From assembly GCA_947652115.1 (NCBI GenBank), contig OX393565.1:7286021-7350020 (forward strand): a DNA stretch of 64,000 nt. The letters run 5' to 3'. Every line of letters begins with the position of its first letter. Within the stretch, counting starts at the first letter, position 1. Of this stretch, positions 46,041 through 59,059 are shown piece after piece. This DNA is from Blastomussa wellsi (taxonomy: Eukaryota > Cnidaria > Anthozoa > Scleractinia > Plerogyridae). A program made the translations under genes and the position numbers. The notes beneath the pieces are model-generated. The model was not told the DNA's origin and did no database searches. It saw only the letters and a list, made by a program, of their open reading frames with translations.

Positions 46041-47880
46041 GAGTTTTTCTAAAGGTTACCATGTCGCATTCGGAATTACGTTCAGTAACAGTGATGTCGA
46101 TGTCATAATTTCTTTCATAAGTTATTTGTCGACGAAATGTATTAGCCTGTTAATAGGCTACCTAGAGGGATACAGGGTGAAAAAAGACAGCAAGCAGAGC
46201 GAGCCGAATCTGCTTGCCGAGATCGGAAAAGCCGTCCGCATTGAACAAGACCGCGTTGGACTTCGCCCAGCAAAGTTGCCATTAGGGAGGCAGTTCGAGG
46301 TCTACACACCTTGTTATCTTATTTACTTGTCAATCAAGGGGCAATGCGGCGCCGACGGAACAAGCGACGAGCTGCTCCGACGCTTTTTTCGTTTCAATAG
46401 AAGGCAGAAAACGAACAACCTACTGGACTGGAATTGTATAAGGATTATAAACAAAATTCAATGTGCTTTAAAAATTCGAAATGTGAACACATATGCTTAC
46501 AAAATATTTAGCATATCTAATGGGTTAGCGATACACGCTATACACGTATGTTATTAGTTGCCAAGTACAATTTATACTCAAACACAAAGAATGTTGACTC
46601 AAGTTTAGTATTCCACACTAAGGAACGTTTTGTCCAAACTCAGAGCTTGTGAAGGAGACTCTAAGAACTATGCAGATAAGATAATTTCTGTCTATTACCA
46701 TGATTGAACAGGGGTGAACTCGCGCCGGTACGAACGTCGCCCCGGTGCTCCCCGGTATCATGTCAACACCCCCTTACAAAACTAATTGCAAGTTCACTTG
46801 TCCCTACCTGACTTATCTGGTTTGTATGATTCGTTTCGTTTTTCGTTTTTTTTTTTCGTTTTCTACTACACCCTTTTTAATATAAGGACGTCGAGACTGA
46901 AATTAGCCAAAATTTTAAGAAGGCCCCCTAAGAACGTATTAAGAGGAAATGCACAAAGCACAGAAATGCACAGAGAAACACACATTAATTGATCACGATT
47001 TTATCACAGCCGAAACAGAGGCCCACCTCTAAATTTCAATACGAATTTTTGATGTGTGGCCATTCGTCAATCGGCCTCATTTTATGGCCACAAAGTGTTC
47101 TTTCACTACGAAATATAAAAATTGGTTTGGGTTTTCAAAGGGGCGCTTTACAAAGTGCCTTCCAATTCTGAGTACTTTAACTAAAATTGGATTCTAATTA
47201 GCATATCGCTATTTAATTTAATAGCGTTCTTAAGACATTGACATATATAAACTTTTCTACTGCAGTCAAAGCGTTTACTTACTATTTTAATGTTGTCCAG
47301 AAATTACTCATCTGGTGCTGTGGTGAATGTTGTGAAAGCGGCCGTTGAAAGCTAGCGGGTGGAAAGGACGCGTGTCGTATAAATTAATAATAATAATGAT
47401 ATTTGATACTTTTTTTGCGCTTTTTCTATAAAAATATTCAAAAGCGAAATTTAGAGCCTGACCTCACAGGGGGAGGGGCAGGGGGGCTTTAGCTGCCCAC
47501 TTTTTGGCAGTAAAAATGATAATAACAAAGAGTAAAAAAAAAATCAAGAAAGTCATAACCGAAAAAGTAAAATAATAAACAAAATTACTGAAAACATAAC
47601 ACATTTTAGTTAAAATTAAAGACCTTTCTACACCAGAGCGAAATTTATTATATTATCATGTTACGTAAACTTATAATAGAAAATTTAACAACAAGTGCAT
47701 CTGAATAACACTCGTTTTCTACCGGGCGAAAATTGAAAACATTGCTTCTGTCTAAATGACCCTGGAAAGGTTAAGAAACCTTGCAATATTAAACAGCCAT
47801 TAGGACAGAATAAAAAAGCTCTGTCTACTTGACATCGCGAATGAATTTAGCGAGAGGAACAGTGACAGGCAAAGAAAATT
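46040..47880. repeat. Segmental duplication, copy 1
   Basis: Matches copy 2 (48280-51215) over most of its length. It includes a shared frame (FFRFNRRQKTNNLLDWN), a GGGGTGAACTCGCGCCGGT patch, a GGGGAGGGGCAGGGGGGC stretch and a GAGAGGAACAGT end. The 182-codon frame at 46009-46557 is the longest; its copy at 48583-48825 is broken by stops, so coding is unlikely. The origin is probably an unrecognised transposable element. Confidence 0.85.
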
Positions 47881-48279
47881 CGGGATTTTTAAAGATTCAG
47901 ACTAGCCGTTCTTGAGGAAAGTTGTTTACTTAACTATTGCACTGTGATCTGTTAGGTAGGGTGTCCAGAATGAGAATGAAACTGGGAGATGGTTTTCCAT
48001 CCAAGAACATAATGCACGCTTGAGGTCATGGAAAGTTTTTAATGGATGTCCATGTTCTATATCACTTGTACCCACTCCGTAGTCCCTATTCCGTAGTCCA
48101 AGTCCTTGTTTTCTTCGTCATACCGAAAATTTGATGCCACATGAAATTTTATAAAGCATAACATTTGATGCGGCATTAAATTTGACGAAACATAAAATTT
48201 GATACAGCGTTCTGTTAGGGGGTGGGGGGGTGGGGGCGTATTGATGTTCCCCTTCTTAATTTCAAAACTTTTTATGTCG

Positions 48280-51215
48280 TAATTTCGAAAGGTTACCGTG
48301 TCGCTGTCTGTAACAGTGATGTCGATGTCGTAATTTTGGAAATGTGAAATGTCTCTTTCGGAGGATGTTCAATAACAGATGCTTTTTCATAAGTTATTTG
48401 TGGGCGAAATGCATTAGCCTTTGAATAGGCTAGCTAAAGGGATACAGGGTGAAAAAAGATAGCAAGCAGAGCGAGCCGAATCTGCTCGCCGAGATCGGAA
48501 AAGCCGTCCCCATTTAATAAGACCGCGTTGGACTTCGCCCGGCAAAGTTGCCATTAGGGAGGCAGTTCGTAGTCTACACACCTTGTTATCTTATTTATTT
48601 GTCAATCAAGGGGCAATGCGGCGCCGAACAAGCGACGACCTGCTCCGACGCTTTTTTCGTTTCAATAGAAGGCAGAAAACGAACAACCTACTGGACTGGA
48701 ATTATATAAGCATTATAAACAAAATTCAATGTGCTTTAAAAATTCGAAATGTCAACACATATGCTAACAACATATTTAGCATATCTAATTGGTTAGCGAT
48801 ACACGCTATACACGAACGTTATTAGTTGCCAGGTACAATTTATACTAAAACACAAAGAATGTTGACTGAATGTTGTTATTATTGCTTACAAAGCAGACAA
48901 GTTTACAACACTAGCATTACGGAAAACACTAATGTTACGCTAACAATACTACATTACTTACAATAGTTACGCTTAACTTACAATACAAATTTTACTCGCA
49001 TGTTGACTCAAATGTAATGTTCCACAATAATGCGCGTTTTGTCCAAAATCAGAGCTTGTGGAGGAGACTCTAGAACTATGCATATAAGATAAGGAAGGGT
49101 TTAGTTTTTTATAGTCAGCTTGTCGTCATCTAAAGTAATGTAAATCGGCCCCGTTCGCTCTCCCTGCATATTCCTTTCGCTTCTATTTCTGTCTATTACC
49201 ATGATTGAACCGGGGTGAACTCGCGCCGGTGCGAAAGTCGCCCCGGTGCTCCCCGGTATCATGTCAACACTCCCTTAGAAACCAATTGCAAGTTTACTTG
49301 TCCCAACCTGACTTACCTGGTTTGTATGATTCGTTTCGTTTTTCGTTTTTTTCGTTTTCTACTACACCCTTTTTAATATAAGAACGTCGAGACTGAAATT
49401 AGCAAAAATTTTAAGAACGTATTAAGAGGAAATGCACAAATTTTTCGATCAATGTTTGGCCACGGCCAAAATTTGACCTACCTTAATTTCAAGTTTGTAG
49501 AGAGATATTAGAAACTTTAAAATGGTTTCTTTTCAAAATACGACCGAATTTCGGAAATATTTGAAAAACTCGATTTGTCGCTTCGCCCTCGCCAAAAATA
49601 GCACAGTAAATTAGCAAAAAATAGTATTCGCAAAAATCGCCAAGCACTGTTGGTAGAAGTTACATAATCGAAAATTAAAAGCGAACGTTAAAAGAAGCAT
49701 TAAGCACTTTTTTGACAAATCGTTTTGAGTTCTAGATTATACTTCTCCCAGAGAAACACACATTAATTGATCACGATTTTGTCACAGCCGAAACAGAGGC
49801 CCACCTCTAAATTTCAATACGAATTTTTGATGTGTGGCCATTCGTCAATCGGGCTCATTTTATGACCACGATGTGTCCAAATGTTCTTTCACTACGAAAT
49901 ATAAAAATTGGTTTGGGTTTTCAAAGGGGCGCTTTACAAAGTGCCTTCGAATTCTGAGTACTTTAACTAAAATTAGATCCTAATTAGCATATCGCTATTT
50001 AATTTAATAGCGTTCTTAAGACATTGACATATATAAACTTTTCTACTGCAGTCAAAACGTTTACTTACTATTTTAATGTTGTCCAGCAATTACTCATCTG
50101 GTGCCGTGGTGAATGTTGTGAAAGCGGCCGGTGAAAGCTAGCGGGTGGAAACGACGCGTGTCGTATAGTAGTTAGTAGTTAGACCATTAGGTTCCTCGTG
50201 GAACAAAGGGCGGAACGCGTGTCGTATAAATTAATAATAATAATGATATTTAATACTTTTTTTGCGCTTTTTCTATAAAAATATTCAAAAGCGAAATTTA
50301 GAGCCTGACCTTGCAGGGGGAGGGGCAGGGGGGCTTTAGCTGCCCACTTTTTGGCAGTAAAAATGATAATAACAAAGAGTAAAAAAAATCAAGAAAGTCA
50401 TAACCGAAAAAGTAAAATAAAAAATAAAATTACTGAAAACATAACACATTTTATTTAAAAAAATTTATTATATTATCATGTTACGTAGACTTATAATAGA
50501 AAATTTAACAATAAGTGCATCTGAATAACACTCGTTTTCTACCGGGCGAACATTGAAAACATGGCTTCGGTCTAAATGACCCTGGAAAGGTTAAGTAACC
50601 TTACAATGTTAAACAGCGATAAAGAGGGTCTCAATGGGATTGACCGTAAACCGCCAAATGGCCAAACACGTCAAATAAGGTAGCCAATGTTAGCCGTCAG
50701 ATGTCTCAGATTTCCTTAATAAAGAACGAAACGATTGTCTTAAATGAGGTGAAGATCGGCTGTTTATAACAAAAAGTTTCAATATATCAAAAAATACGTC
50801 CAGCGATAGCAAAGGTGTTGTAATTACGCTAATTAAACAAATAGCTGAAGACCAAAAACCTAATTTGTAACGAACAAATTATAAGATTAACTGGATTATT
50901 AAAATATGCATGGGAAAAATTGTAATCTTTCATGAAAAATTACAGCCAAATTCGCGCTTTAATTTCGTTTCATAAACGACATTCCAAAAAGTTAACCGCC
51001 ACCGTCAAATGACCTAAAATTTAACCGCCACCGTCAGATGGCCTAAAATTTAACCGTCAACCGTCAAAACGGCTTATTTTTAACCATCAACCGTCAAATT
51101 AACCCCCCCCCCCCCGTCCCGTTAAGACCCTCCATAAAGACCGAACAGGAAAGCTCTGTCTACTTGACATCGCCAATGAACTTGCCGAGAGGAACAGTAA
51201 CATGCAAAGAAATTT
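48280..51215. repeat. Segmental duplication, copy 2, with later insertions
   Basis: Offset from copy 1 grows from about 2.27 kb to 3.33 kb because of insertions at about 48865-49005, 49425-49745 and 50620-51130. Confidence 0.85.
50620..51132. mobile_element. DNA element with AGGGTCTCAATGGGA / TCCCGTTAAGACCCT ends
   Basis: Inverted termini enclose about 500 bp inserted in segmental copy 2 at a site that is uninterrupted in copy 1 (near 47806). Its right part has repeats of AACCGCCACCGTCAAATG and a C14 run. Confidence 0.75.
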
Positions 51216-51384
51216 TCGTTTATTATTATACTATCGGTTTGTGGTCTTGCCTTGTGACGCACTAAGTCTAGCAAACTATCAACTGTCAGCCGGCACATGC
51301 AGCGACTTGAAAGGATGGAAACTGAATGCGAAAGACAAACAGCTTGTATGCTTTGCATACAACTCAGGTGGGAAAAGATCGGCT

Positions 51385-51528
51385 CCTCGGTGTAAGAACC
51401 TGTTAAACTCACCAGTGACGTAAAAAAAAAAAGAACGAACAAGACAACAAAGAACCTAAAAACAATACAGAACACAGAAACAATAGCTCAAAAACAAAGA
51501 AAAAAGTTACAGGTTCTTACACCGAAGT
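51385..51528. mobile_element. Short MITE with GGTGTAAGAACCTGT ends
   Basis: TCGGTGTAAGAACCTGTTAA at the left is inverted as ACAGGTTCTTACACCGA on the right. The A-rich interior resembles the interior of the MITE at 15740-15958 in reverse complement (AAGAACGAACAAGACAACAA). Confidence 0.7.
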
Positions 51529-51974
51529 AAACCCAAAAAGTCTCTTCTAGCGAGGCTGGAATTAAATCCCGGTTGAGCCAACATAATGCTTTGATCAGGG
51601 ACAACAAGTTGTTCCTTAGTTCTGGAAACGTTGAAGATCGGTGGCGAGTACCTTATTCTTTTAGAATTCTGAGAATTCAAGGTTGACAGCTTTTTACAAA
51701 ATAGGCCCCGCGGAGTAAAGTGTAAGTTTTCGTGCAAATCTATTTACATTCCAATGCATCCCCGGGTAGTTCATGACATGTGCTGAAAGATTATTGCCAC
51801 TTAAATTACAAGGCGGCGGAATGGAGGCTTGAACCCTTTGTCTACAGGCTCCACCGTCCACTAACCACCCCGACCCACCCCCCGGAGCCTGTTCACAGGC
51901 TAATTTATATGTGCATAATCCAGCGACCATTTGGAATAAGGTGTATGATCTCTTAGGTAGGGTGACTAGAAAGC

Positions 51975-52605
51975 TATGACTCAGAAAACGACAACCCATG
52001 CCAGAAAACGACGACCGAGAAAACCACGACCGAGACAACGACGACCTAGAAAACGACGACCTGGAAAACTACGACGTAGAAAACGACGACCTAGAAAACG
52101 ACTACCGAGAAAACTACGACCGAGAAAACTACGACCTAGAAAACGACGCCCGAGAAAACTACGACCTAGAAAACTACGACCTAGAAAACGACGACCTAGA
52201 AAACTACGACCGAGAAAACGACGCCTAGAAGACTAAGAGCTAGAAAATGACGACCTACAAAACTACGACCTAGAAAACTAAGAGCTAGAAAACGACGTCC
52301 TACAAAACTACAACCTAGAAAACGACGACTGAGAAAACGACGACCTAGAAAACGACGACCGAGAAAACGACAACGTAGAAAACGACGACTTTGAAAACAA
52401 CGACCTACAAAACTGCGACCTAGAAAACGACGACCGAGAAAACGACGACCTAGAAAACGACGACCGAGAAAACGACAACGTAGAAAACGACGACTTTGAA
52501 AACAACGACCTACAAAACTGCGACCTAGAAAACGACGACCGAGAAAACGACGACCGAGTAAACGACCACCTAGAAAACGACGACCTACAAAACTTCGCCC
52601 TCTAT
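51975..52605. repeat. 15-bp minisatellite (GAAAACGACGACCTA)
   Basis: About 40 copies of a 15-bp unit, so five-codon periodicity is open in several frames on both strands (RKRRP, ENDDL, GRRFL). A 120-bp higher-order block repeats at about 52355-52415 and 52470-52535. The frames have no upstream gene structure and are treated as repeat artefacts. Confidence 0.95.
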
Positions 52606-52619
52606 TCATTTGTAAATTT

Positions 52620-54130
52620 ATTTAGCCATTTGTAGGTTTATTGAGCCTGGTTAAGTTAAAATGGATCCCTGGAGGAATTGTGTTAGACTAGCCCAGAATC
52701 GTCTTGAATGGTGTGACTTTGTGGATGCCCTATGTTCCTCATTGGAGCTACAGGGCTAAGTAGTAAGTAACTGTAAGTAAATTGGAATAGGGATTACGTG
52801 GCGACTGTCAGCCCAGGCGGACTGAAAATGTAAGTGTCTTGCCTGTCAATAAATAAGCTAGTAGACATGGTCCTACATCACGAAACTGTGATAACAATTT
52901 TTTGACTGTCTTGTTACGTTTTCGGCCTGGGCAAGAACTCTTTGAAAACTTGGGGGAAATTAGCTGCTGCGGGAAGATCGGGATCTGTTACAGGAAAGCC
53001 AGTTATCTTCAGAGACATCAACAACAGGCAGGGCTTGGGTCCAGCAGTAGCGTTTTAATTAATCCAAGAACACAACCAAATAATACTTTACAAGCCACGT
53101 CTATTTAAGCCGAAAATACGATTCTAAGCGATTAAGTAAAGTTATTGAAAAGTCTGAAGTAAACATTATCTTTTAAAAGAGTAATCACTTTTAAAACAAT
53201 GCAGGTGGAGTAACAGTTTTTACAAGAGACTTACCCAGGTTAAAATTACAGTTCAGTGCTTATTACAGTTATGATCTGACAAACGGTTTACGGTTAAGAA
53301 AACAACTGGGGCTTGTTACGGTCAATGAACTGGAACATTAACCTTTAACGGGGACAAAAAAACTCAACCAAATAAATTCTCTGTTGGATTTTCGATATAT
53401 TTTTAACAGCGAAAGTCAACAAGCAAAATGAAAGTTAATCTTCATATTTTCTCTTCTCACAAAACAACCTGCTATTGAAGTGTATACATAAGTCTATACA
53501 AGGGATTTACTGGGGAATTATTGTAATGATAATTTATTCAACAGGCGCTCTGATTGGTTGATCAGACAGGACAAGAGGGTTTATTCGAGATAACGTTACG
53601 GCATTAAACGGGTGCAACGGTGTACCAGCGAGTCTCGGGGGAAGTGGAAAGTGGTTGAACACTGCTCCTAAACTCCACATCTTGTGTGTAAAGTAATACG
53701 CAGCGAACTTTGATTATTTGTTTACATTATATGAAACAACAGTGCCTGACAGCTGGTAAGTGGACTGTTGTTTGAAGTTTTATTTTGTTTTTGTCGTTAA
53801 CTGGAATATAATAGTAAAATTTATTTCCCAGGTTTATACTCTGGTTTTTTTAAACTTTGACAGAAAACGTTCTATACCATGAAAATAATGCAAAAATTGG
53901 GAGATTGTTTTCTGAGTGGGAAACCGATCGAACTCGATTTCTCTCGAAATTCGCATTAAGTCACGCTATAAAATCCCACGAAGAAGTAGAAATGCCCAAA
54001 TTACTTCAGCAGATATATGACCATTTTTGAGAATGACCCGTAAAACTTTTCGCTCTGATTTTACCCTGCACAGGATCAAACATGCAGTTATGGTAAAAAT
54101 CCAAATGGAAAAGATAAGGATATAAATATC
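52620..54130. repeat. Flanking duplication, copy A (includes LINE C-terminal tail)
   Basis: Shares with 57580-58990 a LINE-like tail frame (MDPWRNCVRLAQNRLEWCDF, ending at a TAA near 52758), a TGTCAGCCCAG segment, and a block from about 53460 (AGTCTATACAAGGGAT) through CTGACAGCTGGTAAGTGGAC. Copy A has about 600 extra bp (52865-53460). Confidence 0.8.
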
Positions 54131-54540
54131 TAACATGTTTCAAAAGGCTATCCTTATTAGAAAACAGTTCATTTGTTGGCTTCAAACTAGAGCTTTAAGT
54201 GTAATCTAAGTGCAGTTGGCGTCCGCCTTGAGTTTGTAGGGGAAAACTTACTGACTTGAACTTTACTTAGGGACCATGGAAACATTGGTAGATGCCGAAG
54301 TGCGCTGCCAAGTATGGTCCATACCACACTTGAAACACACTTGACCAATGAAACGTGCAACGTGCCACAATTTTGATAGACCGATAGATGAAAGGACGAG
54401 AGATGATTGACAGCTTGTGCTTCAAGTAATACACTTTTGTCACTAGGTTTGAAGCCAAATTCTTTGAAGCAGGACCTGAGTTTTTCAAGTGCTTCTTAAA
54501 AAGTAACTGAGGTGTGAAGCCAACAATTCTCAGTCATGAA

Positions 54541-56714
54541 TCATTCTTTGTCTGTTGAGCACTTCGGTCCGTCACTACACGGCGCAAACTTGTTTTTGAT
54601 GTAAGCAGCGGTTCCTGCTCCAACTGAGAAAATACCCGCTTTTAATGTCGCACCAATCCCAGCAGCTCCAGCGCTCTGAAGTGCTGCGAATACACTTGTC
54701 GAGGTCACGGCTCCACCATACACTGCGGACTGGACACTAGCAGCAATTGAGCCAGCAGTCACACCTGTAGCGGTGAACCCCGCCGCGCCTAGGACGACGG
54801 GAAAAGCAGCTACGGCTGCAGTGCCTCCAACTACAGCAGCAAAGGCATAATCCCTAAAGCACCACTCTCTCCCATCACCAACTGTACTCTCAGTCTGATC
54901 TGATGTGTGATCTGGAAACGAAAAGATAGCAAAGCAGTTATTCTTCGATAATTATAATGGTAACATTGTTTACTCAGGTTTGTAAGGTATCTTTATATTG
55001 CATAAGCAAGTATTTCAATTTTATTTCTTGGATTCCGCAACTTTTTTGCCACAAACTAGAGCTTTGAAGTTCCCGCTTCCAATGAAGATGACCGGGAGTT
55101 GCTACTAAAAAAGAGTCCTGGTTCAAGAACGGGCCGTGACGTCAAGTCAGGAAACGTCAAATCTTCCTGTCAGTTCATTTCACTGTTAATTCAGAAATAT
55201 AATTAATTGAAAGTGATTTCATCTGAATTATATGCCTGATAGCTGTGCTGATGTGAGGTGTTCAAATTCTGCTGACTGAAAGAAAGGAATTGCCTGAAGT
55301 GACGTCATTCATCACCAATCTTCGATGACGCGATCAACTTCATTGGGCGTGGCCAAGGCGGGAAATTTAAAGTTTGATTTTGGGGTGAAAAAGTGACGGA
55401 ATCAAACAAAAAAAAATTCAGAATAGTTTTCTACGCATTCTAGAGATACCAAATCCAAAACATTCGCTTTTGGCCGTATAGAAACTTTAACCATTGGGGT
55501 CTGTGCCGACCGTAACCAGCCGTGAAAGAAGTTGTCCTTTGCTCCATTTTTGACGTTATCAGCTTTGACCAAAAAGTATCCATTTCACTCATTCACTTCT
55601 GCAGTAAGGCAAGAGCTTTCCAGCGATATCCAAATGATAGTGATTGGGTTAACGGAGCTTGAATTATGCACGAAAATGATGAGCAATTTCCGTCAAAAAC
55701 ATAGAGGAGAAATTTCCCTCATCTACTCTTGGCTACTCCATGTTAGATGTTAAGTAATTCCTGCCTCAGTTGATGCTTTCTCGGAAATTCTTGACCCGAA
55801 AGCAAGCCAGCAAAGGGCCAGCGACTGCACTAAAAACAAATGTTTAATTAAACTAGTTTTAAGAAATAAACTGAAAATCAGCGACAGGAGAATGAAAGAC
55901 TGGATTTTACCATGATAGGAGGCTCGTAGGGTTCAATGATTGATTTCTTGATACTGTCTGGGAGACTGGGCACTGGTTTGTCTAGGGTCTATTTTTAGGC
56001 CGTTTTCTGAGAAACATCATTGCCTTGCCAAAACTATATGAAACAAATACAAAATCTTGCAAGATTAAAAGGGATGGCACTAATTTCCCGTGTTTGATTT
56101 GACGTCGTGCTGTTAGTGAAATTTTCTATCTCATTTATTATGCTTGAACCAAAACGATACAGATGATTAAAGGTCGTAGAATGAGAAGAAAGCCTAAAGC
56201 TCGGAGGACCGTGGACTAGAACCCGGAAGCGTGAAATTGAAGCTTGAAATTTTCCTTTCATTTCATTCATTACACGCTCGATAATCGAAATGTTCTGGAC
56301 ATACAGACCACCAACGACAACAATATCGTTGAAGGTGATATCTTCAAAATTAACTGCTTGCCATTTGCTAACAAACGCATAAACTGTACTGTCTACGTAC
56401 TGCTACAAGCTGATGCTGCTGATAGCCATTTTCTTTGCAAAGTGCATTTGTCACCGAAATAATCGGACATTTGAAGTGTGTTTAATAAAAATGAGCGATC
56501 ACTGCGTGGAGTCAACAGCTATCGGAACATATTGTGCAGTGTCAGCACTTTCCTCTGTTCCTTGCAACCATTGCTGGCGCCGGCAATGAATAATTTTACA
56601 AATGCTTGAAATAAAAAACATACTCCATTTGGGGTCACTGCACTTACCTTTCGCATACGTCGGCGAAGAGCATGATAGAAGCAAAACTAAGCAAAGAAGA
56701 AAATTCCAGCTCAT
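54541..56714 (-). CDS. Secreted or membrane ISG12 (IFI6/IFI27)-like protein
   Basis: Exon 1 is 56648-56714 (22 codons plus 1 nt; MSWNFLLCLVLLLSCSS is a clear signal peptide) with donor AAAG|GTAAGT. Exon 2 is 54541-54911 after a TTTCCAG acceptor, phase 1. The product is 145 aa. After a short acidic linker (DHTSDQTES) comes the Gly/Ala-rich domain (about 44-125) with VVLGAAGFTATGVTAGS, SVQSAVYGG and LQSAGAAGIG. The tail FAPCSDGPKCSTDKE has two Cys. The intron enters the gene at the same phase and domain edge as in the other copy (9571-16090), yet the first exons are unrelated. Upstream on the minus strand there is a CCAAT box (ATTGG at 56824-56828) and a weak TATA-like AAATATAGAA (56781-56790). 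Family members are innate-response membrane proteins; function here is unknown. Confidence 0.85.
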
Positions 56715-57575
56715 TTTGAACGTCACTCGATCTCACTCGCTCTCAAACTTTGTTTTGCTAGCTGATGTTGCCTCTCGATATTCTATATTTACCTGAATAC
56801 GTAATGTAACGCGTAATGCTGTGATTGGATGAGTTTGCACCAATGGAATAAAGCCTATATCAGCCAAAATACTAGCACAACACAGCAGCTTTCGTTTTGC
56901 AACAGTATTTTGAATTTGAAAAATAACGAAAGACGATATCGGAACAATCCTGACTGCTCAAGATGACATTTCAGGTGTCATGTATTCTGAAAGCAATAAT
57001 GCCGGAAACTAGATAGGGGAAAATATTTGTACAAGTGTTGCTTTTTCGCTGAGCATTATTAAGTTCTCCTTAATTCTCCGGTTTTCTGCTTGAAACAAGA
57101 GGCAGCCTCTGCGTGAATTTTGTTAGGCGGGCACTGGAGGCTTTTTTAGCCTCAAACTAGGAGGACCATGGGTAAAAATATTCCTTTCTGATTGTGATTC
57201 CAAACGTGAAACTTGTTTTTAGAAGATTATATAACTGATGGAGTCACAATAGGAGTAGCCTACTTGTCTGGCGTCAGGGGCAGCGCGTGCGAGTAAGCGA
57301 CGAAAGCCGCGAAAGTGAGCAACAAAGCCAAGCTAGGAAATATGAGAACGACGAAGCCGGGAGAGGCCACCACCAAGCTACTGTACTTGTAACTTCGCCG
57401 CCCACTCGTACGCTACCCCAACTTAGCCGTCTGTTACGCAGGCTATCGAAACCCTGCGTACGTCGGTTTTATTTCCACTACACTGTAACGCCTCTGCGCT
57501 TCTGATTACGACTTTGACTCCGACTGCGTCGCTTGTGAAAACCTAAAACTTTTTTTATACGGCTTTTAAAATTAA
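56715..57575. other. Intergenic region upstream of the secreted ISG12-like gene
   Basis: Probably contains its promoter (56720-56870). The frame at 57287-57505 is Arg-rich and lacks a recognisable domain. Confidence 0.4.
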
Positions 57576-57579
57576 ACTG

Positions 57580-58990
57580 GGCTGTAGGTTTATTTGGCCT
57601 GGTATAATTAAAATGGATCCCTGAAGGGATCACCACCTTATCGTGTGATCGTGGTGGGACGTTTTTATTTCTTTGTCTCCATGATCCCTAGAACGATGTC
57701 GGCTAGTACTCCTGGCAGGGCCACCCATGCCGAACAGACACCAGGCGAAGAGTGATGCCCTGGTCCTCCAGTGTGGGGGTTGATCGGTAGGCCAGCTACT
57801 TGGATAACGAAGCCCTTGAAGATGTGTCTTCCTTCAATGACTATCCAGGCAGTGTGATTTCTACTGATGGGGGCTCTGAACGAGATGTACAGGCAAGAAT
57901 TGGTATAAAGTCATCAGATCGGCTTTTCTCTTGCTTAAACCATCATAGAGGTCCATTGCAGCAGTGCTAGTCTATGGTGTCGAGACCCCTAAGCACATCA
58001 CGGACAGGGTCCAGGTATTTGTCACAACACCCCCAAATTGAGCTGGAAAGAAAAGGGATCTGGAAACGATCAGTGGATCAGGAACTACGCCAAATTGTGT
58101 CAAAATTCTGGCAAAAGACTACTTAGACTAGCCCAGGATCGTCTTGAATGGTGTGACTTAAGTAAATAAATCGGAATGGAATGGGGATTACATGGCGACT
58201 GTCAGCCCAGACGGACTGAAAATGTAATTGTCTTGCCTGTTAATAAATAAGGTAATATACATGGTCATACATTTAATGTAATTTACGAAACTACCTACCA
58301 TTGAAGTTTATACGTAAGTCTGTACAAGGGATCTACTGTGTAATTATTGTAAAGGTAATTTATTCAGCAGACGCTCTGGTTGGTTGATCATACAGGACAA
58401 GAGGTTTTATTCGAGGTAACGTTACACATTACTCACTTATTTCGGCATTAAACGGATGCAACGCTGTACCATCGAGTCTCATAGGAAATGGAAAGTGGTT
58501 GAACGCCTCTCCTAAACTCCACATCTTGTGTGTAAAGTAATACGCAGCGAACTTTGAGTATTTGTTAACATTATGTGAAACAACAGTGCCTGACAGCTGG
58601 TAAGTGGACTTTTGTTTGAAGTTTATTTATTTATTTTTTCGTTTTGTAATTTTAATTTCTCAGGTTTATACTCGGGTTTTTTCTTAAACTTCGAAAGCAA
58701 ACTCTCCATACCATGAAAATAATGCGAAACCAACCTGCACAATCAGTTAAAATTGGGTGACTGTTTTCTGAGGGGGAAAACGATCGAACTCGATTTCCTG
58801 ATTTCTGAACTTCCCATAAAGACACGCTATAAAATCCCCATGAAAAAGTAGCAAAACCGAAATTACTTGACCAGATTTATGACCATTTTTGAGAACGACC
58901 CTTCGTTGAAAGTCTACGTAAAACTGTTCGCTCTGATTTTTCCCTGCACAGGATTAAACATGCGATGGAAACTGAATTACTTCAAACGAA
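57580..58990. repeat. Flanking duplication, copy B, with LINE remnant
   Basis: Contains more of the LINE: near 57810-57900 a broken frame reads EDVSSF and VISTDGGSERDVQARIG, a known post-RT segment, then the CCCAGGATCGTCTTGAATGG tail near 58130. From 58285 it matches copy A to about 58990. Confidence 0.8.
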
Positions 58991-59059
58991 ACAGTCTATT
59001 GAGTCAAAACCAAGCAAACGTGCTTGTTCGCACGCTCTGCTCCAAGTTGTTTACCCGTG

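Noticed and set aside
46009..46557. 182-codon gene in segmental copy 1
   Set aside because: The paralogous frame in copy 2 is broken by stops and no domain is recognised.
56885..56960. Interferon-response-type element upstream of the secreted ISG12-like gene
   Set aside because: GAAA phrases occur (TTGAAAAATAACGAAAG) but the spacing does not match the GAAANNGAAA consensus.
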